Shown piece by piece: positions 34,775 through 45,899 of a DNA stretch of 64,000 nt. Where the stretch lies: contig OZ020489.1 in assembly GCA_963971405.1 (NCBI GenBank), positions 17,200,290 to 17,264,289 of the forward strand. Direction: 5' to 3'. Below the pieces are notes generated by a model. It saw only the letters and a list, made by a program, of their open reading frames with translations, was not told the origin of the DNA and ran no database searches. The stretch comes from Psococerastis gibbosa (Eukaryota > Arthropoda > Insecta > Psocodea > Psocidae). The translations under genes were made by a program, and so were the position numbers. Each line of letters opens with the position of its first letter. Within the stretch, counting starts at the first letter, position 1.

Positions 34775-34982
34775 AGACATGTAGAGTAGTGGTATGGACT
34801 CTGATTTTCACCCGAAAGGTTGTTGGTTCGAGTCTTACACTTCCTACATTTTCGGGCCATGCTTCGGAGGGCATGTAAAGCAGGCGGTCCCGGGCCTTCC
34901 TTTCTTAGTGTAAGAGAGGGCTTTATAGCCCTAACTCCGCTAGGTTAGCTTAGTAATAGAACAAAAAGTCCTTATTTATTTA
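34775..34982 (+). mobile_element. tRNA-derived SINE S1, full copy
   Basis: Head GACATGTAGAGTAGTGGTAT includes the A box TAGAGTAGTGG. The B-box region GTTGGTTCGAGTC follows about 35 bp later. The body has GGGCCATGCTTCGGAGGGCA and the tail is AATAGAACAAAAAGTCC with (TTTA)n. The TTTTCACCC stretch between the boxes resembles the anticodon region of tRNA-Glu(TTC); that parentage is an inference. Confidence 0.85.
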
Positions 34983-34999
34983 ACTTCCCTAAATTGCTT

Positions 35000-35625
35000 A
35001 GAAATCGTCTCTTAGAGAAAGCTTTCTACACTGACACTGAGGCACTAGCACAATGACAATGACTGAATTACCTGATTTTGACGATAATTTGACGATTTTA
35101 CTTTATACTTTCTTGTCAATTACTTGTTCATTACTTGTATTGTATAATTTGACAGAAATATATATATATATATATATATTTATTTATTTACTAATTATCT
35201 GGGACACGGGCAAATCAGCATTCATGCATTATTCGCAAGTCGGGTCTCCTATTCCGCCAGTCCCCACCTACACAGGTGATCATCTTGTAACCCCCGGATA
35301 TTGAGAAAAAAACATATTAGATACCGTAAGAGACTTTATCTAGGCTATATGGGTTTTATGCTTACCAGCATAACATAGCACGTGAAGAAGGAATAAAAAA
35401 AATGGTATTAAATTATGGAAGAACGTTTCGTTCTGTATTTCAACAGTTCTTTTTATGCTCGCATCGTGTAAATACACAAAGGAGATGAAAAGAGTTCGTT
35501 ATCCATTTTAGCGTAATAACTCTGTTTAGTGCACGGTAGCATTACATTTCTTTCGAGGGCCTTATGCATTTCAATACGTGTGCGTTTATTTTTTATTTTC
35601 CTTTTTATACTAAAGTTTTCTCCTG
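35000..35625. other. Noncoding DNA, (TA)n near 35160
   Basis: A TA microsatellite of about 10 units occurs near 35159-35178. Nothing else recognised. Confidence 0.5.
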
Positions 35626-35628
35626 ATA

Positions 35629-36014
35629 AGGCGCCCATTCCACCGACCAGCTAGGGCTATTTACAAAAACGGTGACGTGGTAGCAGACATTCAAGACTTA
35701 GGTGGCGATTCCATCGACCTCGCATTGCAGAATGCAAATGACATTGACGGAAATTTGAATTTTTCTTTTTATAGAAATCTATTAAAATGTTTGTACTTAC
35801 CATATCCCATGACGCCATTTTTTAATTATAGTTTGTTTGTTGGTGATTTTACTGTATGATCATTGATCAATTTTAACTATGGCATAGAGGAAAATAAACA
35901 TTTCCGTCAATTCTGCAATGCGAGGTCGGTGGAAACCCCGCCGAAGTCTTGAATGTCTGCTACCACGTCACCGTTTTTGTAAATAGCCCTAGCCGGTCAG
36001 TGGAATGGGCACCT
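35629..36014. mobile_element. F1 foldback/MITE, 386 bp, opposite orientation
   Basis: Ends AGGCGCCCATTCCACCGACC and GGTCAGTGGAATGGGCACCT. The same nested inverted repeats are present as in 29409-29794, and the length is the same. The centre is in reverse order, with TTAATTATAGTTTGTTTGTT before TGATCATTGATCAATTTTAA. Confidence 0.85.
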
Positions 36015-36019
36015 AACTG

Positions 36020-36365
36020 CCCTGTACCATATTCAATCACCTTAACTGTACCTATTGTTTAGTCAGTCACATTTGCATAATCTAATAGCCTTTTTCGGAC
36101 CCAGGCCTACTTATAGTGGCCCATAAGTCCTTTGTCTAATGCCAACGACCCCATGGATTTCGGACATTATTTGTATTGTTTCCGTATATTTTTGTGGCCA
36201 TTGGCAAACTGGTATACATTCGCAATGTCAACCTACACCGGCTACAAGCGATAATGGACAAGCTGACACAAGCTTACCATTGACGCAATGAAGCAGGCGA
36301 AGGCATGACTTAACCAAGAACAAATACGAGTCTCTCTAACATCCCAATGCTAAGTCAATAATTAA
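36020..36365. other. Noncoding DNA, no gene seen
   Basis: No coding signal. ACGCAATGAAGCAGGCGAAG may be part of a repeat, but no second copy was found. Confidence 0.4.
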
Positions 36366-36366
36366 A

Positions 36367-36523
36367 TCGACTTCGATGGCCAGATGGTAACGTGCTTGCA
36401 CTTGTGCGAGTCTTTGCACGCCATGCAATCGGAGACGTGTCGTACTCATCACGGGTAATAACCTACAGAGGCGACTGAAAAGGTCAATCGGATACATTCA
36501 TTAAATTGTTTGTATGCGATTAA

Positions 36524-36557
<34 letters not shown>
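36367..36557 (+). mobile_element. SINE-like family S3, most complete copy with poly-A tail
   Basis: Begins TCGACTTCGATGGCCAGATG and passes through TTGCACTTGTGCGAGTCTTT and GAGACGTGTCGTACTCATCA. It ends GTATGCGATTAATCTTT and a run of about 27 A. The poly-A tail points to retroposition. TGGCCAGATGG resembles a Pol III A box, but no B box fits the consensus. Confidence 0.75.
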
Positions 36558-36562
<5 letters not shown>

Positions 36563-36868
36563 TTTTCATGTGCGACTCGGCGATGCAGGTTGTAATTTTT
36601 GATGAGATCGTTTAAATTTTTCTTTGTGATGTTAATGACTCGTATTGCAAAAAATGAAACTATGCAATATTAACTTTATTTTGTTCTTCTTTTTCTTCTT
36701 CTTCTTCAGCCAACGCCCGTCTTTGGCTGGTAGGCCATTTGACGCCATGCCGCATAGTAGAGCTGAGCCTCCTGTGTCTTAGTTCAGTTTTCTGCCTCTA
36801 TATCATTGCAGCTGAATAGCTATAGAATAATTTCCCCCCCTGAAATGGGCCTAGCCCATAGTTCGAAA

Positions 36869-37115
36869 CTGAAGCGTGGAAATAAAAACCGGGTTAACCG
36901 CCAAAAATTCGAAATTAGTTTTATAGCTTAAATACGATCCAAGTGACATGACCAATGTCCTAAAAACGGCACCAAGCGACAGTGGCAAAATTGTAGTTGC
37001 AGTTGGTAAATTAGATGTGTCATAATATGATGTCATGCATTATAGCATAGAAAAATCGTGATAACTCAAAATAATGATTTTGGCGGTTAACTCGGTTTTT
37101 GTTTCCACGCTTCAA
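36869..37115. mobile_element. Short MITE just upstream of the receptor exon
   Basis: The ends CTGAAGCGTGGAAATAAAAA...GGTTAACCGCCAAAA and the inverted CCGAGTTAACCGCCAAAA partner pair over ~38 bp with about 3 mismatches. The element is ~247 bp, with no ORF. Its right end lies 85 bp before the splice acceptor at 37198-37199. Confidence 0.75.
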
Positions 37116-37211
37116 CTGTTCATTTTTATATTATATATATATTTTTTGTAAAGATGGAAATAAACTATTCCTTTATTTGTTCATAATTTCTTGTTGCAGT
37201 GAAAAATCCAT

Positions 37212-37278
37212 ATGTAATGGAAGAAGTACAATTAACTGTGACGTGGTGAGCAGCAAGATGATGCGGTTTAGTGTGTGA
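37212..37278 (+). promoter_or_regulatory. Three upstream ORFs in the receptor leader
   Basis: uORF1 is ATG-TAA (37212-37217). uORF2 (37217-37249) encodes 10 residues, ending ACG TGG TGA. uORF3 (37258-37278) is 6 codons, ending GTG TGA. All stop before the main ATG at 37281, and the last stop is only 2 nt from it. Such uORFs usually lower translation and can make it stress-responsive (general knowledge). Their use here depends on the exon being real. Confidence 0.5.
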
Positions 37279-37280
37279 AA

Positions 37281-37343
37281 ATGGCAAATAATTCAACCCG
37301 GGAATGGGAGAAAACTACCTACAATTCTACATCGTGGACAGAG
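37281..37343 (+). CDS. 5-HT2: Serotonin 5-HT2-like receptor, N-terminal coding segment
   Basis: This segment encodes 21 residues, MANNSTREWEKTTYNSTSWT plus E, the predicted extracellular N-terminus. The ATG has good context (AAAATGG), and an in-frame TAG lies upstream at 37269-37271, so it is the first possible start in this exon. Asn3, Asn4 and Asn15 are in N-X-S/T sequons (NNS, NST, NST), as expected for an extracellular GPCR tail. The segment ends after a complete codon (phase 0), matching the phase-0 start of the exon at 40302. Joined, the tail is about 27 residues before the NWWALL start of TM1, shorter than in many insect 5-HT2 receptors. An alternative is a non-coding exon with start codons elsewhere. 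Confidence 0.55.
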
Positions 37344-37390
37344 GTAAGTTAGACTTCTTCTTCCTCTTCCCTCTTAGTGCCGCGTGCGCA

Positions 37391-37951
37391 CAAGGGCGGA
37401 TCCAGCGGAAAATTTAGAGGGGGGGGGGCACAAGTTTTTTTTAAGTTTGAGAGGTAATTTTTTTAGTTGAAAAGTTGCGTTTCATTTTGCCAACGGCCTT
37501 ACCATGTTGATTCCATTAGAGCAGAGCATGTTTCAAACTGCGGCAACTTGGTAGTGTGCACAGCGTTGGCAGGGGAACCTGGTGGGACATGATAACTCAC
37601 TTAGGCAGTATAAGTCGAGTCCTAGTCACCTCCGATTTAATCGTGTGACTTTACCATGTTCCCCAAGTGGTTCGGAATCCACTATAATCAGGAGGTCCAC
37701 CCTGTTAGTCAACTCCCCTTTCCCCGAGGTGAAAGAGTCTGCCCTTAGGGTGTCTCAAGTTAACAAACAGACTCACTCCACCCGCCAGGCCGACAGGGTT
37801 GCTTAAAACAGAAATGCTGAAAGCAGGCGTTAGAAACAACAGTTTTATTCAATTTTTCAATTGTTTTTACTAGGGATCTTATGAATTTACTATGAATTTA
37901 CTAATGTAGGGGGAGTCATGACCCCCTGACCCCCCTGTGGATCCGCCGTTG
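37391..37951. mobile_element. Non-autonomous hAT-like element, 561 bp, with nested S2
   Basis: The ends CAAGGGCGGATCCAG and (inverted) CAACGGCGGATCCAC match at 13 of 15. A perfect 8-bp duplication CGTGCGCA flanks it at 37383-37390 and 37952-37959. An S2 repeat lies inside. Without the insert the element would be ~275 bp, like the other hAT-like copies here. It lies in the receptor intron, starting 47 bp after the donor. Confidence 0.85.
37561..37845 (+). repeat. SINE-like family S2, copy nested in the hAT-like element
   Basis: Runs from GTTGGCAGGGGAACCTGGTG through CACCTCCGATTTAATCGTGT and AACAAACAGACTCACTCCAC to GCAGGCGTTAGAAACAACAG. It is colinear with 21680-21972. Confidence 0.75.
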
Positions 37952-37964
37952 CGTGCGCAGCATG

Positions 37965-38190
37965 AGGGGGTCGCCTGGACACATTTCTTATACTTGACAC
38001 CTGGTCGGACGCTACGCCTTGTGCTCGGCCATTATTTTTCCTCTTGCTCCGGTGAGTTGTTCAGTTCAATCCTCTAGGGTTGTCCTTGGTCTGCCGATGG
38101 GTTTTCTACCTTGTGGCTTTGCTTCCGCCAACCTTCGGGTGGTCCTAATCCTTTGTAAGTGGCCAAACCAATTATTGCAGCTGCTTGTTT
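37965..38190 (-). pseudogene. Dead LINE fragment, RT C-terminal region
   Basis: The - strand reads WFGHLQRI, then EAKPQGRKPIGRPRTTLED before a stop. W.GH..R, followed by a G(K/R)(R/K)..GRPR..W-type block, is the usual C-terminal end of endonuclease-reverse transcriptases in animal LINEs (family knowledge). Only about 60 codons remain, with stops. It is antisense to the receptor gene, in its intron. Confidence 0.65.
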
Positions 38191-38199
38191 TTAAGTTTG

Positions 38200-40295
38200 A
38201 AAATCAATTAAAACACCTAGGCTTCGGTATAATAGAAAACTCTGTGAGAAATATCAGGATTTAGGACTAAGAAGTTATAAAAAAAAATAGGCTTCCGACA
38301 TCACTTAGAATTGCAAGTTGACGTGTGTTTTCTTCATGTATGCCGGCAGTTTGGCGGCATATTGATGAAAAATGAACAAATCGCCACCATATTACATTTC
38401 TGGCTGTTTTTTTGAGTGTAGAATTTTGAATGCACTGTAAAAACGTTTTTGCTCCATATTGTAGCTTATACTGAACTGTACGATAACTTGTGCTGATATT
38501 TGTTTTTAAGATTTTTGGTTGGCCGTCATCTTGAAAATTCTATTTTTGCAGAAACATCTCCAAACATTTCTTAAACCAATTCTTTAATTTTGAGGACGGT
38601 ATTGCGTCAGAAAAAAAATTCAGACACAATCTACAGTTGTCGCACTTCAAAAATGGCTTATGCCAATGCTAATTCCTTATGCTGACACAAAATAGAACTT
38701 AGGACGGTTTTGTTCGTATGTTGTGTGCAAAAAATGCAAAAATCTAACTAGGCCTATCTAAGTTTTTTCTTTTTTAACTAATAATACGATATTTCTGGTT
38801 ATTTGAAAGAAAAAAACACGCAGTTTTGGTCTCATAACAATTATGTGATGGAACGTGTTACCACTGCGAAGAAATCATTATGTGTAATCAAAGAGTCCAT
38901 CCACGAGGCACCCAATAAAAAGTTTCAAGAGTATTAAGAGTGTAGAATATATGGGTTGAAAATTGAACCATGAGAAATGCGGGCTACAGGAAAAGAACTA
39001 TTGAGAAAAGTAAACAAGCCAAAATGGTTGGAAAATGCAAAAAAGTGACACACAAAAAAATCTGGGAAACTGGTAAGTGGGTATTGGAAAATGCAGACTT
39101 CTCCCTCTATAGGGACTTGGCTATTGCAGTCTACGAAGATACAACTTGCATCCCATTAAAAGTTTCCACAACTCCAGTTTTTGCACTCACCTCTTTTTAT
39201 AATAGACCATGTAGATTTAAAGTAGATCTATTTTAGAAGCGAATTCAAAAGTTTTATATAGTGGTTGCCTGCATACAGCCAAACAGTGTTAAAAGGTCAG
39301 TGGAGAAATTTCGAAATTTATGTATTCACATATTGCGTTGCATATGCATATGCACTCAAAAGAGGTTTGCATGCAGATTTTATTTAAACCAGGCCAGATA
39401 CTATTGTAGTAACACAACAGTGGAGCTGAGCAGATTTACGATTTGATGCGGGATCAGGAAAGTCTTGTTTTACCCAAAATTCGATAAATAACCTATTTCT
39501 TGAAATAAAAAGCATGAAATACACACTGTATACCCTAGCAGTAAATGTAGGCATTCTGTATACTGTGTTAGATTGAATGCATTATGGCTAAATTCAAAAA
39601 AAATTGGCCGGTGCGAGAAAATAATTCAAATCGATGCTTTCTGACCGTTTATTTGTAATCTTAACCTGGTTTTAAAAATGTAAAGATTATAATTTTAGAA
39701 TGGAAAGAGCTATTCAAAATTGTTTTGTTTACATTTTTAACCCCAAGAATAAGTTAATACTAAATGGTAGAGTAGCTTTTTAAAAAAAATCAATCAAAAT
39801 AAAAAGAAATATTAAAATAAAATTATAGGTGCCCACCTCTGCTCAACAAATGATTCCAAGTTGCCATGACGTAATGGATTCTTCTGAGGTCACAATATCA
39901 ACGATTGGTTAGCAGCAACTCCCTGCATAACATCCTCCAACTATCTCAGTCCTGCACCTTCCTCTTCAGCTCTTTGTACGTTCGAGCTCCTTCGTCCTCT
40001 TTCAGTTTTACATCCGTATAATAAAACACTCCATATACGCAGGTTTTAAGGTCATGTGTTAGGGCTCGCATATATACATGTGTTCGTCTTTAAATGCTCC
40101 TATTTGACTAGTGTTGTAAAGCCATGGCCATGGAAAATTTCAGGAATTTATTTATATCATATAATAAAAGTTAACAAGAAGGTGCAACGGTAACATACAG
40201 TATTTCTCGTCAAACGTGGTTTCTGCTTCTCGTACCTATATACTCACTACCTTCTATATTTCATATTTTTATTTCACATTATATATATATTTTTT
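38200..40295. other. Receptor intron, no other gene seen
   Basis: AT-rich intron sequence. Near 39694-39765 an F2-family piece reads ATAATTTTAGAATGGAAAGA and CTATTCAAAATTGTTTTGTT. A frame at 38970-39236 (+) of 88 codons has no recognisable domain. The polypyrimidine tract before 40301 includes (TA)n and T9. Confidence 0.5.
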
Positions 40296-40301
40296 TTTCA
40301 G

Positions 40302-40506
40302 ATCCGAGGAGACGAAAACTGGTGGGCCCTGCTGGCGCTGGTGCTCGTTTTGGGCACGGCGGCGGGCAACATCCTCGTGTGTTTGGCAATCGCGTGGGAG
40401 CGTCGCCTCCAGAACGTCACCAACTACTTCCTCATGTCCCTTGCCGTCACGGACCTCATGGTGGCTGTGCTAGTCATGCCACTGGGCATTCTCACACTTG
40501 TTAAAG
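40302..40506 (+). CDS. 5-HT2: Serotonin 5-HT2-like receptor, exon encoding TM1-TM2
   Basis: Internal exon of a class A GPCR with 68 full codons plus one base (phase 0 start, phase 1 end). The acceptor is TTTTTTTTCAG (AG at 40300-40301) and the donor is AAAG/GTAAGC (GT at 40507-40508). TM1 runs from about exon residue 9 to 31, with the conserved Asn1.50 in GTAAGNILV (residue 23). ICL1 is ERRLQNVTNYF. TM2 is about residues 42-67, with Asp2.50 in SLAVTDLMV (residue 51), which coordinates Na+ in aminergic receptors, then VLVMPLGILTLVKG. LQN.TNYFLMSLA.(A/T)D.......MP is the hallmark of 5-HT2 receptors from insects to mammals. The protein would couple serotonin to Gq at the plasma membrane. Later exons, with Asp3.32 and DRY, were not found. 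A related amine receptor is possible but less likely. Confidence 0.9.
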
Positions 40507-40553
40507 GTAAGCATTATACAATAAAACCCGGTCTCACCATCAAGGGGGGCGCC

Positions 40554-40769
40554 AGGACATGTAGACTATTGGTACATACTCTGACTTTCACCCGAAAGGT
40601 TGTTGGTTTGAGTCCCACACTTGCTACATTTACTGGCCATGCTTCGGAGGGGATGTAAAGGACACCTGCTGTCTCGGGCTTTCCTATTTGTGTAAGGGAG
40701 GGCTTTTTAGCCCCAATTCCGCTAGGTTGTCTCAGTAATAGAACAAAAAGTATATATTTATTTATTTAA
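40554..40769 (+). mobile_element. tRNA-derived SINE S1 in the receptor intron
   Basis: Starts 47 bp after the donor of the TM1-TM2 exon, in the sense orientation. Head AGGACATGTAGACTATTGGT, B-box region GTTGGTTTGAGTCCCAC (one change from consensus), body CTGGCCATGCTTCGGAGGGG, tail AATAGAACAAAAAGTAT and (TTTA)n. Confidence 0.85.
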
Positions 40770-40774
40770 ATTTA

Positions 40775-43455
40775 CTATAACTATGCTTTAACAACGACTT
40801 TTGGTCTGCTTAACTACAGTACAGGTACAGAGCGTACAATACTTTAAAGTATTTGTATGCAAAGGTATACTTGTATTTTTTTTAACGATAAACGAACCTG
40901 TAATTTGTACCTGAGCACAGTTGTATAATATATAACAAGGACAATAGTCTGCTTATTTTTATATTTATGCCATTTAGTTCTACAACAAATGCAATTAAAC
41001 GGGTCCATGTAGAAGCTACAATAGATCAAAAAAATCAATTGGAAATTATGTTTTTTTTTGTTTTCTTTTTTTTTAGGCGCGGGACTCTTTCGAGTATTTG
41101 CGCCGGTGTGTGTGGAAGTGTTGACTTATTTGGTTCCTACTATTGGTAGTTGCGGTTCCTGTTTTTATGAAATACCAGCTAGACTCCCATTACTAGATTG
41201 TTTGCTTGTGCATGTTTTTTGTATACCGTACGTAGGCTCATTTAGGTAGGACATTGGGTGTTTCCCCACGCCACACTAGCCGCCATATTGATAACGGTAT
41301 ACAGCCCCGGAATGGTATACGGTAGTTTATAAATCTAAATAGTCGATTAATGACACGATTTATGGGAGAGTGAAAGCCGAAGGGGGAGTTCAAGTTGAGT
41401 AGGCTATAGGCATATTTGAGGAAACTGGGTACCTAACTTATGCACAAGTTTTGGTCTCTGAGGAGCACGTAGCTATGAAAAGTTTCCTAGTGGTTGCTCT
41501 ACAACGGATTAATGAGATCTTTGAATACAAAATTATATTTGCAATTATTCTCTCTATAATTACAATGGCTTTGTGTTGAACATTGCAACAATGCTATACG
41601 TGTCTTTAGACTGTGTTTTATTGTTCTAACTAACCGTATTATTTGCCTAGTCAAAATGCCACTGGAATGTTCAGCAAGTTACTTTGCGCGAGTGATGTTA
41701 CTCCAAATATTATTGCGTCTGCTGCAGCTTTCTTTGATTTTATGTAGGTTTTAATTGACCGACAATATTGTTGGAATTTTTAATTTGTACTATTGTCATA
41801 AAAGGTTATATACAGTCCCGTTTTTTAATTACTAAGGCAGCACTCCAGTCACTTGTATTGTTAAATATACTGTACACAGTGCAGGGGCGGATAATTTATT
41901 GTAAAAAAACAGCAGGACTGTTTCATACAGCAAAGAATACATTTAGGACCTTAGACACTCGAAAATCCAACCCGGAGTCTCCACTTACCTGTGATTGCAT
42001 CTTCTTATTTCGAGTCGAGTCCCTGCTAGGGTAAATAATTCTTCTTGAAAATTACGAGCTACGTTACTTTGCGAAGCTTAAAGCACCGTGCTTTTGCCAC
42101 CACCAGGAACAAGGTGAGCAATGAGTACTTGTTTAATCCATAACTTCTAGAAGCTTTGGCTTGCAATAAAGAATGCATTGCAAACTTATCCATTGCCGAT
42201 TTTGACATTGTCACATAACACCTATAATTTGGCTTAAAATTTCACACCTGGAAAGTGCGAAAATATCAGCCTGTTCATGGCAAATGCAGATGACGGTAGT
42301 ATTTGACATTCAGCAGAGGTGGCAGCCAACATGTCATAAATTCACTTTAAGGATAAAATCTTACGAGGCGGGAAATGACGGGGTGTGGTAAGTGAACGTT
42401 GAAAGCCCTCACATCTTTGCTCGGCTCGGAAAAGCAGCAACGCAATTTTCCAGGGAACTAAAAAATGCCCGAGGCAATTTGTGTGAGTAATGGAATGAGC
42501 TTATACACCCACATACACAATTTACACAGGTATACAGCACTTTAGCCGCGCTACGATAGTCACAATTGAAATCCACATTAAGGTCCTTGAAAATGTACCC
42601 GATAAAAAGTGACTTCGACTAAGTCAAGGCTCGTCCAAATATTATAATTAATAAAAACAAATTTCTTACTTTCTTCCCATTAGGAAAGTTGATCTTCCAA
42701 TTGGGGTGTGAAGAGTTTCACTTCGAAACCTTTTTATGTAAAGTTCATGAAGCTGTAGATTCCGAGCTGTTAGGCTGTTGTCTATCTGAAAGCGTACTTC
42801 CAAGTGTAAGCTTACTTCGGGAAGTACGCTTTCACATCGACCACGGCCTATCAGCCCGGATTCTACTGCTTCGCCATGTAAGTCCGGTTGTGAAAGTCTT
42901 TGTAACGATATATATTGCAGTAGGCTCAGTCGTTGTGTGGTTTTCTATGGTTACTTAGTAGAACCTAACTTACTTAGCTCTATGGTAAACAGGACGGAAA
43001 CAGTAAACTTATTTATCAACACTAGAAAAATGACAGTTTCGCCCTGTGTATACATATCATTGTTATTCTTATTTTAGAGAGGATGATTGTGTACCGTAAA
43101 ACCGCCTAAATTGGGTCAATTTTCAGTGAATTTTTCAACTCTTGAAATTGTTTGTTGTAATATTTCACAAAATTATTTACTATTATTTACGCCATGATAC
43201 TTGTCGGTGGTTCTAGAATATTTTTTTTTAAAACATTTTAGCGCCCTGACCCATAATACACTCTCTAACCCAATATAGACGGTTGGGTACCATGTTATTA
43301 TTTTTACCTTGCAGTAGTAGAGTGCTACCAACTGTAAAGTCACAACGCGCACTTACATTTTTAAAATGAGCTATAATACAGCAAAAAAGAAATATGTAGC
43401 TTATTTTCATTTTTTTTTTAAAAGATAAAAACTAAATTGACAAACGCCTATGGTT
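40775..43455. other. Probable intron, minor repeats
   Basis: Near 41270-41320, CACACTAGCCGCCATATTGA and TAACGGTATACAGCC match the end of the 13261-13739 repeat. At 42786-42960 an R-C copy has a 15-bp hairpin (GAAAGCGTACTTCC/GGAAGTACGCTTTC), then ATCGACCACGGCCTATCAGC and CCCGGATTCTACTG. No exon continuing 5-HT2 (TM3 with the DRY motif) was recognised. Confidence 0.5.
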
Positions 43456-43463
43456 TATTTAGG

Positions 43464-43680
43464 CTACTGTAGAGTAGTGGTACAGACTCGGACTTTCACC
43501 CAGAAGGTTGTTGGTTCGAGTCCCACACTTACTACATTTTCTCACCATGCTTCGGAGGGCATGTAAAGCAGGCGGTCCCGTGCCTTCCTAGTTGAGTGTA
43601 TGCCAGGGCTTCACAGCCTCAACTCCGCCAGGTTGACTAAGTAATAGAACAAAAAGCCACTATTTATTAAATTATTTATT
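43464..43680 (+). mobile_element. tRNA-derived SINE S1, near-full copy
   Basis: Starts TACTGTAGAGTAGTGGTACA with the A box. The B box is GGTTCGAGTCC, the body is CACCATGCTTCGGAGGGCAT, and the tail is AATAGAACAAAAAGCCA and (TTTA)n. Confidence 0.85.
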
Positions 43681-43689
43681 TATATACTG

Positions 43690-45030
43690 AAGAATATTAC
43701 GTTCGAGGAAATTGTGTCGTTATTGACGCATGTACACTATGTGTAGTACAATAATTGACTGTATACTTCGTTCTTAGTTCCTTCTTAATACCTATCTTAG
43801 TATCTTGGTGGTCAGCCTACTAGGTTGAAATGCTCACACAATATATACACAATAGTATTATCAGGTGAATACTGGGACAGACTTTTCATCATAACTTCAG
43901 ACCAAAAATCTAAATCTCGTATACCGTACCATTACAAAATGGCATTGAAATGAAGTAGGGTGTTTAACTTACGGTACCTTTTGTGGGAGCAAAACGGAAA
44001 ATACAGAAATCCCTGGGTAATAAGAAGTTGCTCACAACAAAAATAACATCCTGCGGGGAAATATAAATGGAGCAGAAAACAATGGCACACACTGTTTTAG
44101 CCAAACAATTATTCCAATGTTAATTTCAAATAGCAAAGGAACCCCTTTTGCAACTTAATCATAAAAATGGAACATTTTTATTGCCCTGTATGAATTCTAA
44201 AACCACTGTTTTTTCCATATATGCATAACAAAGAAAGTTGCAAAATTGTATTAAATCCTTTCTAATGTATCTAATGTATTATGTATTATTATTATTATTA
44301 TATATTATGTATTACGTAAAATATCTAATATCTAATATAATCTATATTTAAGCAATACAACTCACTGATATAATCCAGGGCCGTCAACAGTGAGGAGGCA
44401 AATGGGGGCCTGCGGCGTCCATCACGATAAAAATTTTAACTCGCATTTCTTAAGAACAATACCTAGAAATGCTTAAAATCCAACTAATTTACGCCCATGT
44501 CACCCCCTACCCAGTTTGTCTCCAAGTCTTTTTATGTTAGCACGAAATTAAAACGAAGAAATAAATTCTCTGCGAGTAGAATTGGAAGGTTCAACATCTT
44601 TAAATTTTAAATAGCTTTAGGTACGGAACGGTACCTACAGGATATAGTGCGGCACAAAAGTAATCAGTGGTATATCGTATATCATGAAGGGGGCTCCCTC
44701 CCTGGCGTTAACAATTTACATGTGAAATGCCTAAAAACGTACTTTTTCACATCTGCAGTTTCAAATATACTGTATCTCTCGGAGGAGACCCCCGAACCCC
44801 CTCCTTAGGTTATCCCATGGTTCTCAATTTACAATGAACTACATCCACTGCTTGAGGGGAGGGACCAATTTCATCATTGGCTCGGGCTCCTGTTAACGCT
44901 CTCCGCAAGTGGAAATGGTAGTACAATACATAGCACCACAGATAGACTAAAGAATACAAAAAATATAGGGTTTTGTCTATGATAAATATACTGTAATCAT
45001 CTATTTACTTTGTGGTACCTATGTCTCTAC
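43690..45030. other. Noncoding DNA, no gene seen
   Basis: ATT microsatellite near 44285. No coding signal. Confidence 0.5.
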
Positions 45031-45036
45031 AAGTAG

Positions 45037-45894
45037 AAGAACCGGTCCGAGTTTACTCGAACATGCTTTCCAATGTATCAAAATTAGTTGATAGAGAAAA
45101 TGAGTAATTTCATGGTAAATAATTTTCCAATGGTTAAATTTCCGATATCTCGGGGGGGGGGGGGGGGGGGTTGTCCACCTGACGTCACTCGTCACTGGTG
45201 GTGAGGTAAATTCTAGATAGGTCAGACCAACACATTACCACACAGCAATAATGGCAGGGCACGCAATGCATTTGAGCGTGAATTTTCTATCATTTTTTCA
45301 AAAAACATTTTTTTGTACAAAACCAAATATTTTTTTTGGGAAAGCAACCTGTCCGGTTTCGTTACTCAATTTAACACCTAAAACATACGTGAAGTTAGAA
45401 ATCATCGATAGAAAGGTGTCGCAGAAAAATTATTTTCTAGTCAATTTCATTAAAATTTAGTTGTTATTATTTTTTTACCCCCAGAAGCAAACTATCAAGG
45501 GGCAAGCGACCCCCGCATTTTGTCAACATTAATAACGACTACTATACATGTGAATGTAAAAGAAATCGTTGGAGCAGTTTTCGAGAAATAATTTTTTTAG
45601 ACGTTTTTTATGAGTTTTTTGAAAATAAACCCCCCCCCCCAAATTGAGTTAGCCCAAAATAAAAAATGGTCCCGAGGTATGATTTTTTTGCACCTACGTG
45701 TCGAATTTCATCCAAATCGACCGAGTAGTTTGCCCGGAAATCGACGAACAGACAGACAGACAGACAGACATTTCGTAAAAACCACTTTTTTGGGTTCTTG
45801 GGACCTTAAAACGTGTAAATCCGTTGAAATCTCGGAATCGAAAATTTCAACCATCACAAAGCTTTCCTTATACTACGTATAAATTGGAAAGCAA
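45037..45894 (-). mobile_element. R-A element, copy b (~858 bp), reverse
   Basis: On the + strand it begins AAGAACCGGTCCGAGTTTAC, TCGAACATGCTTTCCAATGT and ends TACGTATAAATTGGAAAGCA. It contains a G18 run (45153-45170) and (GACA)n near 45750. A 69-codon + strand frame (45251-45460) beginning MAGHAMHL is conserved in part in copies c and d. No transposase-like domain. Confidence 0.8.
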
Positions 45895-45899
45895 AAATT

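Larger units (their letters stand above)
37200..37343 (+). other. 5-HT2: 5-HT2-like receptor, exon with 5' leader and N-terminus
   Basis: The acceptor is a pyrimidine-rich tract ending TTCTTGTTGCAG (AG at 37198-37199). The donor is GAG/GTAAGT, with GT at 37344-37345. The exon holds an 81-nt leader and then coding sequence from the ATG at 37281. The leader has three upstream ATGs, each with its own stop. The following intron (37344-40301, 2958 bp) holds a hAT-like element, a nested S2 repeat and a dead LINE fragment. The exon is inferred from splice sites and phase agreement with 40302-40506; no transcript is available. Confidence 0.6.

Noticed and set aside
41058..41249. Possible next receptor exon after a T-rich acceptor (TTTTTTTTAG at 41068-41077)
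   Set aside because: The reading in the required phase (GAGLFRVFAPVC...) does not match the expected TM2-TM3 continuation of 5-HT2 receptors and lacks the Asp3.32 and DRY region. A 3' splice-like T-run is common in this AT-rich DNA.
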